Assembly: GCA_029265085.1 (NCBI GenBank)
Contig: JAJUJY010000166.1
Coordinates: 1 to 8,819 of the forward strand
Length of the DNA: 8,819 nt
Direction of reading: 5' to 3'
Source: Chloroflexota bacterium
Lineage (GTDB): Bacteria > Chloroflexota > Anaerolineae > Anaerolineales > Anaerolineaceae
Shown one piece after another: positions 1 to 5,376 of the stretch. Positions within the stretch are counted from its first letter, which is position 1. Each line of letters opens with the position of its first letter. Below the pieces are notes generated by a model that saw only the letters and a list, made by a program, of their open reading frames with translations, did no database searches and had not been told where the DNA came from. The position numbers and the translations under genes are program-made.

Positions 1-273
1 AACACCCAACAAGAAGCCATGTTAATGGTATTTATGACCTTGTTACCCAGCATCTTTTTATCCGGCTTCTTCTTTCCGCTGGAAGCCATGCCGCGCATTT
101 TGCAATGGATTTCTTATGTGATTCCGCTGCGTTACTACCTGGTCATTATCCGAGCCATTCTGGTCAAAGGGGTTGGATTAGCCGCCTTACAACAAGAAGT
201 ACTCGCGTTAACCTTGCTGGGAATTGGTCTCATGCTTCTGGCGACTCTGCGTTTCCGTAAACGTTTGGATTGA
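1..273 (+). CDS. ABC-2 type permease, C-terminal part (gene starts before the window)
   Basis: The reading frame is open from base 1 to the TGA at 271-273, so only the last 90 residues of the protein are present and the internal ATGs are not the start. The visible part has two hydrophobic blocks. The first carries the motif LPSIFLSGFFFPLEAMP followed by WISYVIPLRYY, the recognisable C-terminal signature of ABC-2 family (YbhS/YbhR, DrrB-like) permeases. The second is a final helix ending in the basic tail RFRKRLD. It would form the membrane channel of the exporter whose adaptor and two ATPases follow immediately downstream. The gap to the adaptor gene is 19 nt, so it is the same operon. In E. 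coli ybhGFSR the permeases come last; here at least one precedes the adaptor. Whether a second permease gene lies further upstream cannot be seen. Confidence 0.9.
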   Translation, partial: NTQQEAMLMVFMTLLPSIFLSGFFFPLEAMPRILQWISYVIPLRYYLVIIRAILVKGVGLAALQQEVLALTLLGIGLMLLATLRFRKRLD

Positions 274-283
274 ATATATCAGT

Positions 284-288
284 GGAGG
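284..288 (+). promoter_or_regulatory. Shine-Dalgarno site of the adaptor gene
   Basis: GGAGG lies between the permease stop and a tandem ATGATG at 290-295. It is 1 nt from the first ATG and 4 nt from the second, which favours the second (293) as the working start. A start further upstream at 224 would overlap the permease by 50 nt and lacks such a site. Confidence 0.75.
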
Positions 289-292
289 AATG

Positions 293-1681
293 ATGCACAC
301 TCTTTCTGCCCGACGAATCATCCCAATCATTATTTTCCTTGGACTGGTTGCAGCTTCGATTTATTATCTCTCAACCTTAAAAAACGAAGAATCTGACATT
401 TTAGGCGGTTCCGGAACCGTTGAGATGGTTGAAATTGCTATTGCCCCAGAATTGAGCGGTCGAGTGGTCGAAGTTTACGCCGGTGAAGGGGATAAAGTCC
501 AGGCTGGCGAAACATTATTTATTTTAGATGGTGCATTGCTGCAAGCACAACTTGAACGCGCTCAGACCGGACTGGCAACTGCTCAGGCAAATCTGGAAAC
601 AGCAAAAAAAGCTCAGCAAACAGCACAGGCAAACGTCAACATAGTCCAGGTGCAATATGAAATCGCGCTGGCAAATGCGCAAAGAGCGGATCAAGCCAAC
701 CGGGCAACCTTGTGGCAGCAAGCCCAACCCACAGAGATTGACCGGCCCATCTGGTATTTTTCAGATCAAGAATCCCTGTCTGCTGCACAAACAGAAGTGA
801 ACACCGCGAAGGATAAATACAATTCCACCCTGCAAGACCTGGATTCGTTTTTTCAGGAGAATGGGGGGCAAGAATTAATAGATGCCGAAACGAATCTAGC
901 AGAAAAGGAAGCTGCATTCCGCATCGCTAACGAGCAATTAAATCGCGCCCGCCAAAACAACGATGCAGAATTTCGTGACCGTGCTCAAGAAAAGTTTGAC
1001 ATTGCCAGGGAAGAATTAAGGGTGGCACTCGATGACCTACAGGATTTATTAGACCAGGATCAACAAGATGAATTAAACCAAATCCGCGCTGACCTCGCGT
1101 TGGCAAAGGATCGATACGACAGCGCTCTTGACCGGTATAACTCCTTATTGACCGGTGAAGATTCCCTTTCAGTCCGGCAGGCAGCAGCGGCTTTGGAATT
1201 AGCTCAAGCCCAAGCCGCTCAAACCGAGGCAGCAGTGAACCTGGCTGAAAAAAGCATTGGCCAGGCGCAGGCTGAAATTAATTTAATCCAGGTTCAAATT
1301 TCAAAATTAACCGTTACAGCACCAACCGATGGCATTATATTAACCCGCTCGGTTGAACCGGGCGAGGTGATTACAGCAGGCGCACTGTCCGTCACGTTGG
1401 GTCAGCCTGAAACCATCACTATCACGGTTTATCTACCAGAAAGCCGTTACGGACAAATTAAAGTTGGCGATACCGCAGAGGTCAGTGTCGATTCTTTCCC
1501 AGGGCAAATCTTCCCGGCGCAGGTTATTCGAATTGCGGATCAGGCCGAATTTACCCCGCGGAATGTCCAGACCAAACAAAGCCGCCAAACCACCGTATTT
1601 GCCGTCAAATGCAGCGTTACCGATCTGGAAGGCAAGCTCAAGGCTGGAATGCCAGCCGATGTGACCTTTTCCAAGCCATAA
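293..1681 (+). CDS. HlyD-family membrane fusion protein (adaptor of an ABC-2 exporter, YbhG-like)
   Basis: This 462-residue periplasmic or extracytoplasmic adaptor links an ABC exporter to the outside. Residues about 9-26 form an N-terminal membrane anchor after a short basic start (SARR). Residues about 41-80 are the first half of a lipoyl/barrel-sandwich domain (ELSGRVVEVYAGEGDKVQAG). Residues about 81-340 are rich in Ala, Gln, Glu and Asp and predicted to be long coiled-coil helices, interrupted near 140-160 by a Pro/Trp-containing stretch. The second lipoyl half (TAPTDGIILTRSVEPGEVI) covers about 341-370. A beta-barrel domain with the family motif FTPRNVQTK (420-428) completes the protein. 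Family members such as E. coli YbhG have roughly 330 residues, so the helical part is about 100 residues longer than usual. The stop is followed after only two codons, in the same frame, by the first ATPase gene. The substrate is unknown; drug or lipid-like compounds are typical for the family. Confidence 0.9.
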   Translation: MHTLSARRIIPIIIFLGLVAASIYYLSTLKNEESDILGGSGTVEMVEIAIAPELSGRVVEVYAGEGDKVQAGETLFILDGALLQAQLERAQTGLATAQANLETAKKAQQTAQANVNIVQVQYEIALANAQRADQANRATLWQQAQPTEIDRPIWYFSDQESLSAAQTEVNTAKDKYNSTLQDLDSFFQENGGQELIDAETNLAEKEAAFRIANEQLNRARQNNDAEFRDRAQEKFDIAREELRVALDDLQDLLDQDQQDELNQIRADLALAKDRYDSALDRYNSLLTGEDSLSVRQAAAALELAQAQAAQTEAAVNLAEKSIGQAQAEINLIQVQISKLTVTAPTDGIILTRSVEPGEVITAGALSVTLGQPETITITVYLPESRYGQIKVGDTAEVSVDSFPGQIFPAQVIRIADQAEFTPRNVQTKQSRQTTVFAVKCSVTDLEGKLKAGMPADVTFSKP

Positions 1682-1687
1682 AATGGT

Positions 1688-2650
1688 ATGACCCAATTAA
1701 TTCAAGCAGCACAGCTTACCAAACAATTTGGCGACGTAACCGCCGTCCAGGATGTGTCTCTCTCGATTGCTGAAGGCACAATATATGGATTGGTCGGTCC
1801 GGATGGAGCCGGAAAAACCACCACCATCCGGCTCTTATGCGGTGCCTTAAAGCCTACCCGCGGCCAGGTGGAAATTGCCGGATTTCAAATGGAACGCCAG
1901 CCGGAACAAGCCCGCGCCCATATTGGCTATCTGGCGCAGCGTTTTTCTCTCTATGATGACCTGACAGTTTTAGAGAATCTGCGATTTTTTGCGGAAGTGC
2001 GCGGAATATCAAGAAAAGAATGGCTGCCACGCAGCCGGGAAGTACTTGACTTTGTCGGGCTGGCCCAATTTTCTGACCGGCGTGCTGGACAACTCTCGGG
2101 CGGCATGAAACAGAAATTAGGACTGGCTGCAGCCATGGTCCATCGTCCCAAAGTGATGCTGCTTGACGAACCTACCACGGGGGTCGATCCCGTCACACGC
2201 CAGGATTTCTGGCAATTGATCATTCGCCTGGTACAGCAAGAAGGTGTCGCTGTCTTAATCAGTACCCCTTATATGGATGAGGCCGCCCGCTGTATGCGCC
2301 TGGGGTTCATGCGCAGCAGCCAAATGCTGGTCGAAGGGTCGCCTTCCGAATTGAGAGCCCAATTTACCGGTCAGATCATTGAATTGCGCGGAAATAAAAT
2401 TACTGAATTAAGGCAAATCGTTGTCAATCTACCCGAAATTCATAATGCCCAAATGTTTGGCGACCGGCTCCATATCCGGGTTTCCTTAACCACTGCCCCT
2501 AAAGTCATGGATCAATTAGATCATATCAGCAAAACGAATCCAAATATGGAATTGCGCTATGCCTGCATCCAACCCAGCTTAGAAGATGTTTTCCTTTCCT
2601 ACCTGGAGGAAGAAAGACTTTTTACTCTGGAGGAAAAACATAATGGATGA
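1688..2650 (+). CDS. ABC exporter ATPase 1 (equivalent to the N-terminal half of YbhF)
   Basis: A 320-residue cytoplasmic nucleotide-binding subunit. Walker A is GPDGAGKT (37-44), with Asp where most ABC proteins have Asn, as in the first half of E. coli YbhF. The signature is LSGGM (136-140) and Walker B ends LLDE (D160, E161) followed by TTGVDP. The H-loop reads ISTPYMDEA, so the usual switch histidine is Pro194; in YbhF's first half this position is also not His. The C-terminal part ends with the family motif QPSLEDVF. The ATG at 1688 is forced: the same frame holds the adaptor's TAA at 1679-1681 just two codons earlier. No Shine-Dalgarno is visible, so translation probably depends on coupling to the adaptor gene. 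It overlaps the next gene by 8 nt. It likely pairs with ATPase 2 as a heterodimer in which its own ATP site is weak or inactive. Confidence 0.92.
   Translation: MTQLIQAAQLTKQFGDVTAVQDVSLSIAEGTIYGLVGPDGAGKTTTIRLLCGALKPTRGQVEIAGFQMERQPEQARAHIGYLAQRFSLYDDLTVLENLRFFAEVRGISRKEWLPRSREVLDFVGLAQFSDRRAGQLSGGMKQKLGLAAAMVHRPKVMLLDEPTTGVDPVTRQDFWQLIIRLVQQEGVAVLISTPYMDEAARCMRLGFMRSSQMLVEGSPSELRAQFTGQIIELRGNKITELRQIVVNLPEIHNAQMFGDRLHIRVSLTTAPKVMDQLDHISKTNPNMELRYACIQPSLEDVFLSYLEEERLFTLEEKHNG
2629..2633 (+). promoter_or_regulatory. Shine-Dalgarno site of ATPase 2
   Basis: GGAGG inside the end of the ATPase 1 gene sits 9 nt before the ATG at 2643. It fixes the start of ATPase 2 there rather than at the longer in-frame ATG at 2586. 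Confidence 0.75.
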
Positions 2651-3551
2651 AGTGATCCAGGTTCAAGAACTAACCAAAGACTTCGGCCAATTCCGCGCGG
2701 TTAATCAGGTCAGCTTTACCGTGCAGGCTGGTGAGGTGGTTGGTTATCTGGGACCGAACGGCTGCGGAAAGACTACCACCATTCGCATGCTATTAGGATT
2801 ACTGCGGCCAACCAGTGGGTCAGCAAATGTTCTGGGTATCGATATTCTGCGCGATCCGGAAGCTGTCCGGCGGCAGGTGGGCTACATGTCGCAAAAATTT
2901 GCTCTCTACCATGATTTATCTGTTTGGGAAAATCTGCAATTTTATGCCGGTATCTACGGTGTGCGGGATATTACCCGGATAAACCAGGTATTAAAACAAA
3001 TCGACCTGCAGGATCAAAAACACACCCTGGTGCGCACCCTTTCAACCGGCTGGCGGCAGCGATTGGCACTAGGAACAGCCATCATTCACTCACCCAGGCT
3101 AATCTTTTTGGATGAGCCCACCTCCGGAGTAGATCCAGGCGCACGCCGGGCTTTCTGGGATTTGATTTATATCCTGGTAGAACAGGGAATGACAGCTTTT
3201 GTTACCACCCATTACATGGACGAAGCAGAGTACTGTGGGCGGGTTGGTATTATGCGCGATGGACAACTCCTGGCAATGGATCTGCCATCCCAACTAAAAA
3301 AGAATTCGATCCAGGGTATCACCTGGGAAATTCGTGCCGAACCATTATTAAATTCTCTGGCAGCCCTGGAAGCCAGCCCATTGGTCAAACGAGTGCGTTT
3401 ATCCGGCGATCACCTGTCCGCTTTGACTCATCTCAACACCCAATCTGCACAACTGCAAGCACAGTTATCCCAGGCAGGATGCACCAGCATGGAAATCAAC
3501 CAGGTTGAGCCAACCCTGGAAGATGTATTTTTAGCCCTTTCGGCTGGCTAG
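2643..3551 (+). CDS. ABC exporter ATPase 2 (equivalent to the C-terminal half of YbhF)
   Basis: A 302-residue nucleotide-binding subunit. Walker A is GPNGCGKT (37-44), Walker B ends FLDE (D157, E158) followed by PTSGVDP, and the H-loop TTHYMDEAEYC contains the switch histidine (H190). The signature is degraded: LSTGWRQRL (133-141) instead of LSGGQ. The matching place in YbhF's second half is also non-canonical. The C-terminus carries VEPTLEDVFLAL, typical of ATPases that partner ABC-2 permeases. The start overlaps ATPase 1 by 8 nt (2643-2650), indicating coupled translation and equal dosage. Because an ABC ATP site joins the Walker motifs of one subunit to the signature of the other, this protein's own Walker site meets the intact LSGGM of ATPase 1 and should be the active one. 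The stop codon overlaps that of the opposing yjbQ gene, leaving no room for a terminator between them. Confidence 0.92.
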   Translation: MDEVIQVQELTKDFGQFRAVNQVSFTVQAGEVVGYLGPNGCGKTTTIRMLLGLLRPTSGSANVLGIDILRDPEAVRRQVGYMSQKFALYHDLSVWENLQFYAGIYGVRDITRINQVLKQIDLQDQKHTLVRTLSTGWRQRLALGTAIIHSPRLIFLDEPTSGVDPGARRAFWDLIYILVEQGMTAFVTTHYMDEAEYCGRVGIMRDGQLLAMDLPSQLKKNSIQGITWEIRAEPLLNSLAALEASPLVKRVRLSGDHLSALTHLNTQSAQLQAQLSQAGCTSMEINQVEPTLEDVFLALSAG

Positions 3552-3976
3552 TCCGAGTCAATCCCCAGGCAGCGCAGCCAGACTTCGCGACGATGCCCCC
3601 CTGAACGATGCTCGAATAAATAAATTCCCTGCCATGTCCCCAGATGCAACTGACCGTCATCAATGGGGATGGACAGACTGACCTGGGTAATCATTGCGCG
3701 TAAATGGGAAGAGGAGTCATCCCCGCCTTCCAAGGTATGGCGCATCCAGGGTTGGTTTTCCGGCACCAACCGTTCCAAAAAAACAGCCATATCTGCCTGC
3801 GCACTTGGATCATAATTTTCATTAATCACCAGGGATGCGCTGGTATGCGGCATGTACAGGTGGCACATCCCCTCATGGATTTGCCATAAGCGAACCCGTT
3901 CTTCCACCAGCGGTGTAAACGGATAAAGCCCCTTACCTCGGGTAGGAATAATCAGTGTATCTTTAAACCATTTCAT
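3548..3976 (-). CDS. yjbQ: YjbQ/UPF0047 family protein (secondary thiamine-phosphate synthase-type enzyme)
   Basis: A 142-residue protein of the small YjbQ family (E. coli YjbQ is about the same size). Family hallmarks are in order: PHTSASLVINE (43-53, with His44), GGDDSSSHL (84-92, with His91), GTWQGIYLFE (113-122) and a basic GGHRREVWL near the end. E. coli YjbQ shows a weak thiamine-phosphate synthase activity, which is why family annotations use that name; the true cellular role is not settled. The start is one of two tandem ATGs (3979 or 3976). A weak GAG (3985-3987) lies 5 or 8 nt upstream, and 3976 is chosen for spacing; the longer in-frame extension to 4075 would run back into the MFS gene. 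The gene follows the MFS stop by about 20 nt, so the two are probably co-transcribed. Its own stop shares CTAG with that of ATPase 2. Confidence 0.9.
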   Translation of the reverse strand: MKWFKDTLIIPTRGKGLYPFTPLVEERVRLWQIHEGMCHLYMPHTSASLVINENYDPSAQADMAVFLERLVPENQPWMRHTLEGGDDSSSHLRAMITQVSLSIPIDDGQLHLGTWQGIYLFEHRSGGHRREVWLRCLGIDSD

Positions 3977-3999
3977 CATTATTTCTCGAATTAAATATT

Positions 4000-5226
4000 C
4001 TAAATGTTTTCGTTTGGGTAAACCTGGTTTTGGGATGCAGGCACTTTCAGGAATGCTGCCAGTATCAGCAGACAAAGAGCAAGAATTACACCATTGGCGT
4101 AAAACGGTGCCGCAGGACTTACTGCATCATACAACCATCCCCCGGCAATTGGACCAATCGCCATCCCCAATCCAGACGCCGTGGTATAAAAACCATATCC
4201 TCGTCCGCGCTCATTGCCTCCGGTTAAATCGGCTACCAAAGCCTGCTCCGCTGGATCACCCGCTGCATAACAAATGGCCTGAAACGCCCACAAAATGGCC
4301 AGGCTAACCAGGCTGCCCACCCCGGGAATGAAAAATGAACTAACGGATGCGGCCCCCAACCCAATCAACATCAAAGGTTTGCGCCCAAACCGGTCTGCTA
4401 ACCGCCCTAATCGGGATGGGAAAATTGCCCAAACCAACGCAGAAGGCAAAAAAGCCAGAGCCAAACCATTGAACGGTACATTTAACCGCTCTTGCAGAAA
4501 GATCATCAAAATAGGAGATACCATCGCCCATGATGCTGCGGTGGTCAGAGTTACCAGCAGCAACAAAATAAACGGTCTTGACCATTGAAAATCATTGGAT
4601 TTTTCAACAACAACCGATGTTGGCAAAGTCTCAGGAAGTTTCCAGAAAGCCAGCGAACCAGCAATCAGGGCGGCTGCTGCATAAAAAAAGAACATTGGCT
4701 GCCAGCCTTGTTTCATGCCCATCGAGAACAAGATATAAAAGCCTATAAATGTCCCAAGAATTCCCCCTTGATTGGCGGTTTGGCTAATCCTTCCAAAATT
4801 TCGCCCGCGCAATTTCTCCGGCGCTGAATCTGCCGTGATTGCATTGACCGATAACCAGAACATCGCACTTGACAAGCCATTCAGCGCACGTGCCAGAAAT
4901 ACTCCCGGCACAGAAACTGCAAAAGAAAAAACCAGCATGGTCAGGCTGTACCCGAATGCACCACCTAGAAAAAATGGTTTCCTGCCAATTCGATCAACGC
5001 CATATCCTACGAATGGACGCATCACAACCAGCATAATGGAAAAGATGGAAAAAAACAGTCCAATTTCTACGGCGGATGCACCCAGCCCTTTGCCATAAAT
5101 GGGTAAAACAAAGTCAAACACACCAAAAGGAAGAGAAATTAAAAAAACAGAACGCCTTAAGCTGCGTAATGCTTGCCGGTTCCTTATTTCCAAATTTTTT
5201 TCAGGAGGATTTTGGTCTTCAATCAT
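4000..5226 (-). CDS. MFS transporter, 12 transmembrane helices
   Basis: A 408-residue inner-membrane secondary transporter of the major facilitator superfamily. The hydrophobic pattern fits twelve helices in two halves. The loop between helices 2 and 3 carries motif A, GYGVDRIGRK (74-83). The equivalent loop in the second half repeats it as GRLADRFGRK (274-283). A hydrophilic, mildly charged stretch around 198-216 is the central loop. Short polar tails lie at both ends, starting MIEDQNPPEK and ending NQVYPNENI. The substrate cannot be told from sequence; the overall look is of a drug or sugar-type proton-coupled exporter. The ATG at 5226 has no clear Shine-Dalgarno. A good promoter lies about 60 nt upstream, and the gene leads a two-gene operon with yjbQ. 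Confidence 0.9.
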   Translation of the reverse strand: MIEDQNPPEKNLEIRNRQALRSLRRSVFLISLPFGVFDFVLPIYGKGLGASAVEIGLFFSIFSIMLVVMRPFVGYGVDRIGRKPFFLGGAFGYSLTMLVFSFAVSVPGVFLARALNGLSSAMFWLSVNAITADSAPEKLRGRNFGRISQTANQGGILGTFIGFYILFSMGMKQGWQPMFFFYAAAALIAGSLAFWKLPETLPTSVVVEKSNDFQWSRPFILLLLVTLTTAASWAMVSPILMIFLQERLNVPFNGLALAFLPSALVWAIFPSRLGRLADRFGRKPLMLIGLGAASVSSFFIPGVGSLVSLAILWAFQAICYAAGDPAEQALVADLTGGNERGRGYGFYTTASGLGMAIGPIAGGWLYDAVSPAAPFYANGVILALCLLILAAFLKVPASQNQVYPNENI

Positions 5227-5290
5227 AGATACAACTTTATTTCAATGACGACCTTGTTTTAGCACAACCCAATGATGAAACCTTGTTAAT

Positions 5291-5318
5291 ATTCTATCTC
5301 AGTATCCAGCTTCTTCAA
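5291..5318 (-). promoter_or_regulatory. Candidate sigma-70 promoter of the MFS-yjbQ operon
   Basis: Read on the - strand, TTGAAG (5313-5318) and TAGAAT (5291-5296) are separated by 16 bp, close to the -35/-10 consensus. This predicts a transcript start near 5284 and a leader of roughly 58 nt before the MFS ATG. It is a motif match only. Confidence 0.45.
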
Positions 5319-5333
5319 TCATTATTTGATAGC

Positions 5334-5354
5334 TCAGGCAGACAAGCGGCCTGA
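5334..5354. repeat. Inverted repeat upstream of ecfA, possible operator
   Basis: TCAGGC (5334-5339) and GCCTGA (5349-5354) are perfect inverted arms around a 9-nt centre, giving a 21-bp dyad. It ends 7 bp before the putative -10 of ecfA and covers the place of a -35 box, as a repressor or activator site would. No matching second copy was seen elsewhere in the window. As an RNA hairpin it would lie upstream of the predicted transcript start. Confidence 0.4.
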
Positions 5355-5358
5355 TTAA

Positions 5359-5367
5359 TGTTAAAAT
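5359..5367 (+). promoter_or_regulatory. Extended -10 element of the ecfA-ecfT operon
   Basis: TGTTAAAAT is an extended -10 (TGn followed by TAAAAT at 5362-5367). It ends 9 nt before the ecfA ATG at 5377, so transcription would start within a few bases of the start codon. No Shine-Dalgarno lies between them. Together this suggests a leaderless or near-leaderless message. No good -35 is found at 16-18 bp; the nearest TTGATA (5326-5331) is about 30 bp away. Confidence 0.4.
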
Positions 5368-5376
5368 GACTTCATC

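Noticed and set aside
224..292. Upstream extension of the adaptor gene
   Set aside because: It would overlap the permease gene and lacks a ribosome site; GGAGG at 284-288 serves the ATG pair at 290/293, and the membrane anchor follows that start.
2261..2275. Pro in place of the H-loop histidine as a sequencing error or pseudogene sign
   Set aside because: The frame is intact on both sides, and the first half of YbhF also lacks His here, so it is more likely a genuine subfamily trait.
3980..4075. N-terminal extension of yjbQ
   Set aside because: It overlaps the end of the MFS gene on the same strand in another frame and adds residues not found in the family, whose members start near the WFKDTL motif.
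4014..5098. Several + strand open frames across the MFS gene
   Set aside because: They have no recognisable domains and lie opposite a clear 12-helix transporter; they are shadows of its codon pattern.
5326..5367. TTGATA (5326-5331) as -35 of the ecfA promoter
   Set aside because: It is about 30 bp from the -10, far beyond the usual 16-18 bp.
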